Origin: Epiperipatus broadwayi
Taxonomy: Eukaryota; Onychophora; Udeonychophora; Euonychophora; Peripatidae
Assembly (NCBI GenBank): GCA_028023455.1
Contig: JAQFVV010000207.1
Coordinates: 1,629,243 to 1,693,242, forward strand
Length of the DNA: 64,000 nt
Direction: 5' to 3'
The notes under the pieces are model-generated. The model saw only the letters and a list, made by a program, of their open reading frames with translations, made no database searches and had not been told where the DNA came from. The translations under genes were made by a program, and so were the position numbers. Positions 35,656 to 48,760 of the stretch are shown here, in pieces. Within the stretch, counting starts at the first letter, position 1; each line of letters begins with the position of its first letter.

Positions 35656-36659
35656 TATATAATCTTATTGTAATTTCATTATTTTCTTTTATTTATTTCA
35701 TCTTTAAATTGGCTTTTATTAAATTTATTTAAATTTTAACTTCTGCTTAGTGTGTCAATTTTGCTCATTATTAATTAGTTAACTAGTAGTATTTAGTTAT
35801 CATGAATCACAATCCAAATTTAATAATGTTGGTCAAGCTACAACTATATAGTTATTATTTTGAAACAATATCAATTTCCCATAGTCTCATGTTTTACCGA
35901 TGTGCTACTGCCAGCACATGATTAAAGAAAGGTGCTGTGGTCTCATAAATGTTATCCATAGGGTAGTAAGTCTTGGAGCATTGGTAAAGGAACTGGGGTG
36001 AGATTGGATTTGAGGTCTCAACAACCTCATCTCGATCAGCCTTGAGATGATTTACTAAAACTCTAGATTTTGTTATGCGAATGTACAAATATGAGCATTA
36101 CAATATATTTCTTGCTAATCAAAACATTATTAAGAATTACAATTTCTAGATGAATAATTAGCAATCTAAATAATCATTTTCATTTTTAAAGGTTAAATAA
36201 ATATTTTTATTAACAATGACTACACTGTGAATCTTGCTATGATTCATTAAGAATTATTTTCTTAAATAAACTATAGATATATTTTAAAGGAAACAACTTC
36301 CTTGGGAATTGTTGTTTTTAAAAAATTATTATATAGCTGATCCTTTTTGTGAATTTTCTCTATGTGAAGTAATTAAATGACAGTGGAACTGTTGTGTGTA
36401 GATATTGATCGGCCACTACCATTTGATAAAATAGGGTATATATTTTAATTATGTAATTATATTTGATTTAAGATTACTTTTGTTTTAAAAAGGGCATTTG
36501 ATGTATGAATATGTGAGAGTGAATATATATATATAAGTATCACTAAGCAAAAGAAATCTTAATAACTTTAAATTTATATTAAAATAATCATAATAGATTT
36601 TATTTCATAAATTGTTTTGTTTGCTGATTACTGCTCAATAAGCAAACTGGAATAAATTA

Positions 36660-36830
36660 AAACAGGAAAAATTCTCCATGCAGTAGTGCCACTCAGTGCA
36701 AGCCAGGGTAATCAATGGATTCCAGAAGGTTTGTGAATAAAATCCTTATCTAGTGCCTACTTATCCAATATCACCAGACCAGTCTTTAGCTCGTGGCTTT
36801 CATCATTGAGGGGCTTTCATGTGATGTAAT
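36660..36830. repeat. partial copy of the 62.4-kb foldback MITE
   Basis: Shares TTCTCCATGCAGTAGTGCC, ATCAATGGATnCCAGAAG, ATCTAGTGCCTACTnATCCA and CCAGACnAGT with the left arm at 62414-62558 and continues into the loop-side TCATTGAGGGGCTTTCAT block. Confidence 0.75.
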
Positions 36831-37531
36831 AAATTAATATTTTATTTATATGATTTACATAGTCTATTAATGACAATAGATAATAAATATTTTATTGTTG
36901 TTTGAGAAAAAATGCCTAATATCTTATATCATCTTATAGTTTAAACAGATATAATATTCTATGATACAGTAATTTAAATTATTACAGTATATTTATTAAT
37001 TGTTTTATTGTTAATTTTGTGAATATAATTATTGTTATTTATTTAATTCAAGTTGAGAGTTTTATTCAAATTAATAGATATATGCTATAGCAATTATAAT
37101 TTAGAATCTCATTGCAAACATAAACATAAAATATAACTAACAAATAATATACATTTTATCATTAAAAGTAAATCTAACATTTTTATCAACATCTATCTCT
37201 ATAAGAGTTAATTAATAAATTATTATAATAAAATTTTATATAATTATTAAATTAATAAATTTATTTATTTTAGAATATAGTATAAATCAGGACATAGTAA
37301 TAAAAATGTTATTTATATTGAATGTCATTATAAACTTTTGATTAATATATCTGTCCTAATTTTTAAGAACTTTATTTTTTAAGCCAATAAACATCATTTT
37401 GCTTGTTTTAACTTTTTTTTATTGTGTAGACAATACTGACATTCAAATGAGTTGATATTTATCTAATATATAAACTTATTGTTAATAGCTGAAACACACA
37501 GGCATACATATACCTGTGTTTATATATGTAA

Positions 37532-37730
37532 TATATAGGGTATATGAGCACAGACTTTCACATGACCCACCACTCTCCACACTATCTCATAATACTGATA
37601 CACTCTAACAAATATGTCTTATCAACATATATGTGTTAGAGTGTATATATGTGTTAGAGTGTATCAGTATTATGAGATAGTGTGGAGAGTGGTGGGTCAT
37701 GTGAAAGTCTGTGCTCATATACCCTATATA
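37532..37730. repeat. perfect palindromic MITE, 79-bp arms
   Basis: 37532-37610 and 37652-37730 are exact reverse complements, with ends TATATAGGG. The loop carries a further TGTTAGAGTGTAT copy. It shares GACTTTCACATGACCC with the foldback at 1778-2591. Perfect arms imply recent origin or gene conversion. Confidence 0.92.
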
Positions 37731-38206
37731 TAAACTTATTATTAATAAATTTTAAACATTATTCCAACATAAATTTTGAATTATCTTGTTAATAGGATTT
37801 TGCTTAACACTTTGCTCAATTTATTCCATTATACATTTGGTTTATTTAATTGGTACTGCATTATTAATTTTAGCAAGCCTATTTACATTATTATATATTT
37901 GGTAATATGTAATTAGTACTATTATATATTTAACTGCATATAATTCACAGGTCATATAAAAGTCAACATTTTCGTACAATAAATTTATTACATTACAGAT
38001 TTTAGCATTCATATGAGTTGGTATATTATTATAATAAATAGATTAATTAAAGCTTTCTTTATTTTGTAGTTATAGATTATCTTGCACATAAACTTGGGAT
38101 CTCACTTTTATAACAATACAGATTCCATGTTCAAAGTTAAGGTATATATCATGTTCAAAGCTAAGGTATATAAATAATTTTTTTTCAGTAAATATTTTTC
38201 TTCTAG

Positions 38207-38395
38207 TACGGATTTGGCATCCAAATTTTGGGCATGTAACAAAGCCTTTCTGATTGCTCTCATTTTTATACTATTATAATATCATATTATGATACAATAT
38301 GTGTAAAATCATGTCCACAATATTGTACAAAGAATGAAGAAATTGTTTTCCAAAAAACATCTTGTAAAGAAACAACAAAAAAGTTTAATTCGCAG
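38207..38395 (+). CDS. candidate Cys-rich exon with internal frameshift
   Basis: Acceptor TATTTTTCTTCTAG precedes 38207. One frame reads TDLASKFWACNKAFLIALIF (membrane-like) until TAA at 38277. The overlapping frame, open from 38240, reads YDTICVKSCPQYCTKNEEIV and on to KKFNSQ, ending in phase 0 at a GTGAGA donor (38396). Reading both as one protein needs a shift near 38270-38285, in an ATAATATCATATTATG stretch. A secreted or membrane Cys-rich protein is possible. It could equally be a decayed gene or chance. Confidence 0.25.
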
Positions 38396-40149
38396 GTGAG
38401 AAATCATTTGGAAAACGTGTTTAACAACATTAAATAGAGATAAATGAGTCTGAGACAAACAACTCATGTATACCAAATCCAATACAGGCAGTCCAGTCTA
38501 CATTTGTTTATTTGAAGATTTATCTTAAGAAGTGATATTGAAATGATCCAATGCCAGAAGAGAAAATTAGGAATAAAATTGTTTTCAACAGTAACCTGAA
38601 TAGCCATAACTTGCTGACTGTTTTATAGTAATGGTTAATATTTTATTTGTAATAGCAACTATGACGACTTTATGCTAGACAAAAATAACCATGGCAGACA
38701 AAATAACCAAAAAAAGCAATCTAATATTGAGATTTGCTAGAATCAGCCATTGTCTGCTTTAATAAGGCTAGAAAAAAGAAATGGGCATCACTGTAAGAAT
38801 TACCCAAGACCTATTGATACTATATCTTATGTAACATCACCAAAAATGCTAGATTTTTTTCCAAGAATAAAAACTACCATCCTTTAAGGAATTATTAAAG
38901 ACAACTGGAAATTTATAATATGAATGATATTTGTAAAAAAACTGTGGTTTAAAACTGTTTAATTATTTCACATGGAATGATTTTATCATTCTGGATATTA
39001 TAAGGCCTTAAACTTAAATTTAAAATATATTTTGTTATTATTATATTCTATACTTCATATATATATTGTAATGGTAGCTGCCTGCGTCTCTATATGCATT
39101 GAGCATGGCATGCATTTTCTAACATCGAGCAGCAATTAAGAAATATTCAAAGGCATCCAAAATATACATTACTATAATCATACCTTTGAAAGGTTCATTT
39201 GGAACAACCTTTGTGCACCACCTTAAGAAAGATATTGCTCCCCTCCCCAAGGGATATGATCATGTAATTAATAAAGAGTGATAATCTCTTATATTTTTTT
39301 ATATATGTATATATTGAAGCGCTCAGTGTATTTGCACACACAGAGCTTCATGTTAGTTGTTGGAAATAGCATACATCTATAGATTTTTAAAGCTCAAATA
39401 TCTAATTTTTTTTTTTTATTTGTTTGTATAGGTGTGTGTCTTGGTGAATGAGAGGGCCCATGTATATATATTGTTTTATTGAAATGCATTTTTTTATATA
39501 TATTTAGAAAGAAAAATATATTTCCATTGTCTTATATATTTGTACTAAAGGCGATTCTTTCCTTGTGAATAACATTTTGATGATTCTGTTTTTTTCTTAA
39601 ACATTCCGAAAAATGTAGTTGCATGTAAGTGTGAATTTATTTTCTCATCCTTGAGGCCATTAAAAAGCAAGTAAGATTTTCATACCTTGGTGTAATCTTA
39701 ACAGGATTGTGTCACCTGTTTTAGATAAAAGATCAACTCAGCTGGTTACATGGAAGTGTTAAATTATTTTCTTATCTTTAAACTGATTTAAATCAAAGAT
39801 CAATCATGCGGTCTGTTTTCATTTCTAACCAAGGCAGTTATAGTATGGGTGTTAAAAAAAATATAGAAAACAAAGAGTGGCTTAGCAAAAGTTTTTATAA
39901 ATACTGGGCTAAATTTTCGAGAGGGGTCAGTCAAAGTCAAAGAACCAAGACGTAAAACTCAAGCAGTCAGAGAATAAAAATAAAGTTGTTGGCAGTAAAA
40001 AAAAAGTTTGTGCTTTTTAAAGTAAAAGTTTTAAGAGAAAAGTGATTCTCAACTACTAGAGCAATTGACTATTTTTAAGCTAAGAAGAGATCCACACAAT
40101 GATTTGTGAGTAGGACAAATGTACTTTTCCCTTCTCTAAAAATCTCCAG

Positions 40150-40245
40150 AAAAATGCATCTAAAGAAGAGGAAGAAAGACAATTGACCCCATGCTGCTGC
40201 TATGAAAGAAGATGGAGAACCAACATCGAAGCCGGTCTATCCTGA
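40150..40245 (+). CDS. candidate terminal exon following 38.3-kb exon
   Basis: Acceptor CTTCTCTAAAAATCTCCAG ends at 40149. Thirty-one phase-0 codons read KNASKEEEERQLTPCCCYER, then RWRTNIEAGLS, then TGA at 40243-40245. Phase and Cys content agree with the exon ending at 38395. GC is high locally. Another frame here (PHAAAMKEDGEPTSKPVY) is also open, so strand and frame are not secure. Confidence 0.25.
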   Translation, partial: KNASKEEEERQLTPCCCYERRWRTNIEAGLS

Positions 40246-42125
40246 GTCCAGTAAAGCCCAAGGTCAACCCTGACAATGAGTGAACCAGTAGGAAAATATC
40301 TGCCTCAAGCAAAGTGACACCGTAATCTATCGCAAGTATAAATTTTCTATCATTAAAAAAAATTATTTATATCTTAAGAATGCCTTCTATAAAAATTCGA
40401 ACCTTTAATTTCCTCAGATCTATAAAATTAGTAAAAGACTTTCTTAAAGAGATGTGTTTCAAAAGGACGGTTATATTTTTAAGTATAATATATATTTGAT
40501 TGATTAATTTATTTGTGCCAATTTAGTTAAGTATGGGGACAAATGATATTACACTATGAAACCAATTTATGTATAAATTTGTTTGCTTTGTCCCGAATCT
40601 AAAGTGGGAAAGGGGTAACGATTTATTTTGAATGATAAAATAAGAATCAATCAAAGTTAAATTTCTTAAATCACGTCTAAGTCTGGCTTAGTTAAAAATG
40701 TCATTTATTTAAAAAAAAAAGAGAGAAAGAAAAGAAATCAAATATCTGTATAAAAATCCGCCTTCTTCCCATATATGTATATCACAATACCTTGTTAAAG
40801 AAATTTAAAATATAAATGAGTGTTAAGATTTTATTTAATTTAGATTAAGATTCTTTGTGACAATTAAAAAAATGAAATAATGTATATATGCATTTATTTA
40901 AATGTAGAAATAAAAATAATAATAATGACAGTGCTTCTTTTTAAAATCAAAAATGAGCAATATTACTTATTGCAAAGATATGTGTTCATTTCACTCTATA
41001 TGTATATTTAGTGATGCATGCATTTGGGGAAAGAAATATCCCAGCAGTAGTATATTTTTTGCCTCTTTAGCATTTTATAGTTAAGATTCATATTTGAAAC
41101 ACTTGGGCGTTTTATAGCCAATAAGATATGGTTGTCAAATTTCCCCATTATTACTTATTAAATATAGGTTTAGGAAAATATCTATGCAGATATAAGTTAA
41201 TGCTTTTTAATGGGCAAATATATCAGTGGCTTAATATATTGATCTGTGCCTATATGGCTTTTAATAAAAAATAGATGTCGAGTATGCTATGCGGACTGCC
41301 ACACGGATATTTTACCGGTCCTGGCGATATGAGATAGCCATGGTTTTCTTTGAGCCAATGAATGGGTAGACTCTATAATAATAGGGATTCAAAGCCCATG
41401 CTCTTATTTCCTACACAAGCCAAGCTGAATGCGGATGTGTTATCATAGGAACATATATATATATATTACTGCTCGACAAAGGAGATTGGCCCATGTTTGC
41501 CAATGCTAATAATATAGCCAGCACAGGATTCAAACCCAGATGCCACTGAATGCTGTAATTAGATTTCTTAATTATACCTGTTGTTAATTCTGTGTGAAAT
41601 AGATAAGCCATATTTTTCATATAACTATTAATAATGAAGGGAGCTAAAATTATACTTTTGTCCATAACTCCTGCTGGGAATACTAACAATAAAATATAAT
41701 AATAATAATAAATATATATATATATACTTTACGTCCCCTATGTATGTAAACACACGCATAAATTTATTATATATATTCATTTGGCCTCTAACTTAATATA
41801 ACCAGGTATTGTGTTTGCTCTCCAAAATTGGCATATTAATTTTATGGTGGCATATTTCTTGATAGAATATTATATGTAATAATAAAAATATAACAAAATA
41901 TAAAAATTTGTTTTCTGCTGACACATAATAATACTGATTATTTACTATGTGTATAACTATCATTTCGGGTTAATTTATAATTATTGTTTTGATTCACAAT
42001 TGTTGTGTCATGAACTCCAGTATGACTTCATTATGATGCACACACCTATCTAATGCTGATGTTCATTACTGTAATCGTTATATTTAATAGTTCATAATCT
42101 TGGTTGTCATTATTGACAGGTGACT

Positions 42126-42370
42126 TCTTTGTAAAAAATTATACATTTATCCTAGTGAAATCTAAATACTGCATTTTTGTAAATAACTTATGTTTGAATA
42201 TTGTAATTCTTGGTAAAATCATATATTTATCCTAGTGGTATCTAAATACTGTACCGTTATAAATAACTTATGTTTGAATATTGTAATTCTTTGTAAAAAT
42301 CATATATTTATCCTAGTGATATCTAAATTCTGTACCTTTATCAATAACTAATAATCAAACATTGTAATTA
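42126..42370. repeat. three-copy tandem repeat, 80-bp period
   Basis: TTTATCCTAGTG recurs at about 42147, 42227 and 42308, in units that include TCTAAATACTG and AAATAACTTATGTTTGAATATTGTAATTC. The third copy is diverged. Confidence 0.9.
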
Positions 42371-42883
42371 TTATTTTTGGTTTAAAAATGTAAACCCATA
42401 CATGATCATAATAATATTCAAACATGGTTATTATTATTTATATTTTCTAATGAATTGTGTTAATAAATTGTATATATTTACACCGTTGTCATGTCATTCC
42501 CTAGTTCATCATATCCACTCAACCACATCCACACTTGATTAAGTCATATATGTATGTATCCAAAGCCTATGAAATGTTAAAAATAATATTTTGAGCTATA
42601 TTAAAGTATTTAGTGAGTATCTTGGATTAAATTAATAAAGTCTAGTGCAGGATAGGCTAAGTTTGAATTGAGAGTCTTTGTTTCTACCCTGACCACTGGG
42701 ACCAAAGAAAAATGATAACCATTAGTAGCATCAGGAGCGTTGGTTGGATAGTGGAGATTTTGGAGCACTGGCAAATAAGTTAAAGCTTAGTACTGTTCCG
42801 CGACTACCATATCCCGAACATACTGGGTTTGAAGTACTTTTGCTGGGTCTCTGAATCTTGTTGGCTGATCATACGATTCTGAA

Positions 42884-42911
42884 CGTTACAATATATAAAT
42901 ATATTGTAACG
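42884..42911. repeat. near-perfect 28-bp palindrome
   Basis: CGTTACAATATAT followed two bases later by ATATATTGTAACG. GTAACG/CGTTACA ends also flank (TA)n at 48819-48847 and, more weakly, 45592-45604, suggesting a small repeat family. Confidence 0.7.
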
Positions 42912-43699
42912 GGATTGGGATGGGTGATAGGATGGATGGATGTAAGAAAGTAAGTAAAATGAATCTGGGGTGATGGAAAGTCATCATCAACCCCATTTCA
43001 AAATATAAATATCAATAATTTGAAAAATTATCTATAAGTAAATATATTTAAGAGGACATGAGATCAATATAGTATTTTATAAGAGTATAAGATTAGAGAA
43101 TCTCTGAGAACATTTGAGACATTAGAAGCTAACTCATAAGAGCAGCTAAAAGCATAATTATAAATTCAATCAGCATTATCAAAAATCAAAGTAAGTAAGT
43201 AAATATTAAGAGAACCATCCATCATCATCATTGATGGGACTAAACAAATTAGTACAATAAAATATATAAATCAACAGTCAACCTTGTGATTGGATTGAAA
43301 ATGGGTCTTCTGTAGACCAGGCTAACTATTGAGCCTTTGCCAGCTTGGGCAATTATATAAACATAACTTGGATGCACCAGTTTAGTGCCCATCCATTAAA
43401 ATACACAATAATCAGAAATAGAACAATAATGCTGGGACATTTAAAGCATGCTGATCATCATCAATGCTCTGGCCATTAAAGTACTATTAATGTACTGGCC
43501 AACTATAAACTTAACTTTTGTTAAGACTAAAGTAAAATAAAAGATAGTGCATGGGCTTTAAAGAGTATCCTCTTTTGCGCCAACCAGGATGATGATGATG
43601 ATCACTGGATGCCCAAAGCACTAAGCACATCCCCATTTATCCGTGTCCGAAATCTAGCTCAAAGAACATGGGCTCTATTACTGTATGTGAACAAGAGAT

Positions 43700-46120
43700 G
43701 ATAGAAACCATTTTTAACAATTAAATAAGTTTATTAATAACAATAAAAAAAAAAAAAAGGTCTTATAAGGGTTCTGATTTTGAATGATATACAATATTAT
43801 ATACACAATTAAAGTTTTTACATTGATTTACATGATTGATAAATTATGTTTACTTAAAACCCATTCAGCACACAGGCACGTGGCTTGATACATAATAAAT
43901 ATGTTTGAATTTACATATAATTTTTTTAAAAAAATGATCAAAAATCTACATATAAATGTCTATCTGACACACCTTGTTATTTACAATACAATTGACATAT
44001 ATACGCACACATATGTGCAAGTGCGTGAATTTTCTAAACATATTTGACTTGTTACGAAGAAGTATCAAAATCTTAAATGATATAAAATACTATAAATGAT
44101 TAAAGTTTCAGTTAAATGAAATACATTTACATACTAGGTTTACTGAAACACGTATATATAATTTGCACATACGTGCGAAACATTAATTTAGCTGCAATAA
44201 AATTATGAAAGATTATTTTCGCAATTTAATCTTGAATATAGTATTTTTCTTTAAAATAAGAACTATCAAATTTTTGATAGTTAATTGATTTAAAATGTCT
44301 TTCTTTTTCTTAGTCTAAAAGATTTTTGGAAATCTTTTTTTTTTTGACTATTAATTATAACTTTGTTTGTACTTTTTTTTCTCTAAATTATAAACATAAC
44401 TTTAAACAGTTTTTTCTTCTTTAATAAACGATTTTAAACTAATATCGTTTTATATATTTCTATCAGTTATAAAAATGTCATTTTACTAAGGAAATTGTTT
44501 AAAACTTCCTTATCATATATAATGCTACTCACCACCAGCTGTATATACATTTATCCATGTTTCTTTGCCTTTCAGCAAGCTGGAAGATTTTTTCTTGGTG
44601 AGTTTGGTTTTAGTGATTGTCGTCATCAGGTCAAAGTATAATCCATCTATAATGTTGGTGCATATTTGGTTTCCCGTCTGTGTAGAACTGTTCCAGACAA
44701 GCATCTGTCCTTTCCATGTTTAAGGCTATGAATTACAGCACAAAGAAGTGGGTCAATTAACTCCATGTGAATTCAAACTCCTACTAAGGAAAACAGTCTA
44801 TTAGCTTGCCTTCAACTACACCAACCTATGGTAGTTATTCTGAAAATTCTCTGGTCAGCTAAAACCAACTGCTGCACTTCATCAAGTTGCAGTAAAATAT
44901 TGAAACCAATTTTCAGCTGACCGTTCTTATAAAAATTATTATCCAGACTATGCAGTGGCCCAGTTGGCCACTGCTTAAAATACTACAACCAGACTCCTCT
45001 GGTCAACTCTTACAAACTACAAGCAAAAACTAACTGATATTTTTTTTATCAGTCTTTTATAACTTTGGGTAGGTCAGGTGACAAAAACACAGTGGCTGTT
45101 TTCAATTAACTTTAATCCATTTGAAAACAAGCTGGAAATTTCTATCAAAGTGTGATTTTCATGTTTTTACATTAATCTTTGGAATTTGACCAAAGGTGTG
45201 ATAATCCTTTAGAATTTTTAATCTACAAAGATTTTTAACTACATAGTAGAAATGAAAACAAGCATTAATTAAAAAAAAGATATTTTATACAAGTATTAAT
45301 TAAAAGATTTTAAAAATAGACATTGTTTTCAAAAGTATCAAAAAAACAAGCTTATATTTAAATTTCAAAATCAGAACTACAAATAAAATTTATCAGACCT
45401 TTTTAAAATATTAATTTCGTAATACAATTTTTATTTTAAATTGGAGTTATTATTTAACCCTTTACTTAGTATTATTTTATTTTAGAAAATATCGAAAAAT
45501 ATCTACAAAAATGTATTCTATGTTTATTTCTACTTTTCCTTTATTTTACATATATATATTCACATACACTATATTAGTGTGTGTGATGTAACCCAACTGG
45601 TTACAATATATATATATATATATAAAATCAATAGCAAAGTGAATGCCTAATGAATGATGCCTGATCCCAGTAAGTTTAATCCCTGACTAGCTCAATCAAC
45701 TCATGATCTCGAGATGGTGGTTTGTTGCTTCATTAACAGAAAAGGTCAAACAATAATATCATTATCAAATACACAGCACAACGCCATACTTTAAAATTAG
45801 ATGTTAAATTTATTAATTCCTCTATGATTATATAAATATTTACAGAATAAAAAAGAGAATAAACACACACATAAACGATATTAATTAAAATTCAAGCGTA
45901 TAAATAAATTTTAAATAGTTTCATAAATGGGAAAGGAATGGTCTGAAATTCTCCCCTGCTTACACTTTAAACCCAAAACTTGGAATAAATTACTTATATG
46001 AAAACAATGTGTATTGGCCATTATATGCACATGTTTCATAATAAAAAAAAATGACCCGCACTCTTCCACTTGTGGTGATCTATATCTTTGTTTAAGTTAA
46101 AATAATGATTTAGCCATGAG
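43700..46120. other. no recognisable gene
   Basis: Mostly AT-rich. 44560-45060 is less AT-rich and contains GTGAATTCAAACTCC (a B-box-like motif on the complement), possibly an old SINE, but the match is too weak to call. Confidence 0.4.
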
Positions 46121-46128
46121 TTAATGAT

Positions 46129-46440
46129 ATTTGAATCTTAAACGTTCCATAATATGAGTCCTGCGAGTAGCGGACAATAATAATTATTTGGAACACTTTC
46201 TAACACACTTTTATTCCTTATGGAAACAATCCTGCATGTAGCATATGGAATAAATTTACTAGGGGAACACACTCATGCTAAACTACAATTTGAATCTTAA
46301 AAGTTCCATACTAGAAGACCTGCACGTAGCGAACAATAATAATTATTTGGAACATTTTCTAACACACTTTTATTCCTTATGGAAGCAATCCTGCATGTAG
46401 CAGATGGAATAAAATTACTATTATTACAAGGCGAAACACA
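46129..46440. repeat. two-copy tandem repeat, 159-bp period
   Basis: Units begin ATTTGAATCTTAAA at 46129 and 46288 and agree over about 148 bp. Each unit carries two variants of a YCCTGCRNGTAGCR motif (four in all), the second on the far side of GGAACAnTTTCTAACACAC. Confidence 0.92.
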
Positions 46441-48002
46441 TACATCCAATGACCAAACCACCCAATTATTTCTATTTAACTATTTTGAAATATTTTCGAT
46501 ACTCCAATGAATTATGTGTATCTTTATGTTAAAATTACAAAAGAAATATTTATAACTGAATTATGCAATTCATTGGTTCATTTAATAATAGCAATATTAG
46601 TAAAATAATGAATTACTAGTAATAAGACACAAAAATAGATATAAAAACATAAATAATACTTCCCTAAGGCTTCGTTCTTCTCTGAGCTAGGATTTTGAAA
46701 GTGATATATATCTGTTGTGCAGGTGATTACTTAACAGGGCTTCAATGGAGATTGACAAATTTTCCATAGCAGGTCTTCGAGCAATGCGAATGTACCGAAC
46801 TAGGTCTCCTACTCCATGTTCATTGTTGTATCACTAATAAATCTTGATTCCATTCTGTATTGCTTCCTTTCTTCTTTATTTAATTGGGCAGTATTCTTTC
46901 TCCCTTTGGTTAATACTTTTTAAAATACGTTCAGCTATTAATGACTCTTCCTCTTGTTCAGCATTCCGAAAAAATAATTTTTACACTCATAATCCTGCTT
47001 TTCCGTCAGTACACTCCGAAAACTATACTGCTAACTCAAAGAGAACGGGTAAGAGTGCCCGTGAGTATGAATGAATGTAACCCAGCTAACTAATTAAATT
47101 TCACCTGACCAGCCTTTATATATCCCCCCCCCCATTACAGCATGTATTCTTTCATCCCCTCCACAAGTTATTGCTTTTACATTTCTGTTTTAATTAAATC
47201 ATTAATCCCTGTTTTTAATTACTTAAGTCCAAACAAGGGATTTAATTTTAGCTATCTCTTTGGAAAAAAAAACTGTCTTACGATAACTTTATCTTTTAAT
47301 TAATTTCAGAATTTCACAGACCATTTCAATTCCAATCCCTTGATTTCTTTAAACAATAAAATAAAATCACATTTACTTAATTAAATAATTTTGTGTAGGT
47401 GTCAAGCCGAATGACCACTGATACAATTTCTACATTTTTTTTCCAAAAACATTATACAATAAAAGAAAGAGGTCATTGGCTTGCCTGCGGTCATGAACAT
47501 TAAGTTCTAAAAAAAAATTATAAAACTTAAACTGTATACTTGTTAGCACATAAAAATTGTTTTTAAGTTTTCCAAAAAGAATATTCAACAAGCAACAGAA
47601 AAAAAATACAACATTTGAGAATCTGAAATAAAATCAAAAAAATCAAAATAAAACATGTTTACTGATAGGTTACTTGCGAATACATTTCAGTTTCCCACAA
47701 TCATTTCTTTAATCCCCTGCCATATTTATTCATATCATAAATAAAAAATATATATAGCAATTATTAACAGCAAAATACATATTTACATGTGGTGTCCGCA
47801 TTTGTTTATTTATAAGCATATTATCACCTTTCATCCTATTTATTTACAATATATTGTGTGTGTAAGCAACAGAGAAAATATACCTGCACAGACCATTCCT
47901 TTTATTATAATATGTACATTTGTTTGGGCTGCAACTATGCTTGCAGCCATCTTTGTGGCAGTCATTTAATACTGACTGTCACAATATATATATATATATA
48001 TA

Positions 48003-48251
48003 TTAAACTCTCACACCAGTAACACTCCCACGTGAATTACCTACTTTCCATAAATTGTGAATATTAACACAATTACACTGTTTATTCAACATATTATCTG
48101 TACTATTTATAAAATATGACTCCTTAATTTTTCTTTTCTTCAAATCATTTTCCATATGCAAAATAAAAACTCTATCAAAACAGAATTCTCCATTACAAAT
48201 CACTGCATGTCCTGCAAAAACAGATTTATACCTATCTGCAGAATAATGCAA
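48003..48251 (-). pseudogene. Penelope-like GIY-YIG endonuclease C-terminal remnant
   Basis: The minus strand encodes 82 codons with SADRYKSVFAGHAVICNGEF, then FDRVFILHMENDLKKRKIKES, then YFINSTDNMLNKQ and NIHNLWK. This fits the C-terminal half of the GIY-YIG domain of Penelope-like elements: a H…H/D…il..E.…R..kEs..I……N……W pattern, with the catalytic Glu in the KIKES position and the following Asn conserved. The GIY-YIG strands and all of the RT are missing, so it is a 3'-end fragment. It ends in (TA)n. Alternative: a related non-Penelope GIY-YIG protein. Confidence 0.55.
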
Positions 48252-48424
48252 CTTATTATATAATAATATTTAAATAGTAACGTATTGCTACCTAAGATGG
48301 CAGAATACACCGAAGCTGGCTATAGCAAAAAATATTCATCTTCAATTTTATATAGGCATTTTTTGAAAATTTTTGTAGTTTTATTTTAGTGGATTGTTTT
48401 ATTAAATTTATATTATTTGATATT

Positions 48425-48425
<1 letters not shown>

Positions 48426-48446
<21 letters not shown>
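48426..48446. repeat. (CA)n microsatellite
   Basis: About ten CA units running into a short (TA)n, directly beside the palindromic MITE. Confidence 0.95.
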
Positions 48447-48453
<7 letters not shown>

Positions 48454-48456
<3 letters not shown>

Positions 48457-48760
48457 GATCACTAAATGGAGCTTACCAATAGCTCTAAACAAGCTTTGTT
48501 TTAAAAGTACTGAAAGAGATAGAATTCAAAATCTCTATCATTATCTCCACCTCCAGACCAGCTGGTTTTGAGTTTATGGCTCATGTCAGTGAAGGGTTGG
48601 GAGTCTAGAAATCTAGTTTCTAGACTCCCAGCCCTCAACTGATATGAGCCATAAGCTTGAAACCAGCTAATCTGGAGGTGGGGATAATGATAGAGATTTT
48701 GAATTCTTATAAAAACAAAGCTTGTTTGGAGCTATTGGTAAGCTCTATCTAGTGATCATA
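48454..48760. repeat. 307-bp palindromic MITE with TA ends
   Basis: Two arms of about 150 bp meet at GGGAGTCTAGAAA/TTTCTAGACTCCC near 48608. The ends are TATGATCACT and AGTGATCATA, so a TA target duplication typical of Tc1/mariner-type MITEs is plausible. Arms differ at few positions. No ORF. Confidence 0.88.

Noticed and set aside
35893-36110. Similarity to 42700-42900 (TGGAGCAnTGGnAAA … TTACAATATAT)
   Set aside because: Shared words are short and scattered; possibly an old SINE pair but below what I can defend.
41285-41560. Two GATTCAAA(C/G)CC motifs suggesting SINEs
   Set aside because: B-box-like words alone, without A box, tail or target duplication.
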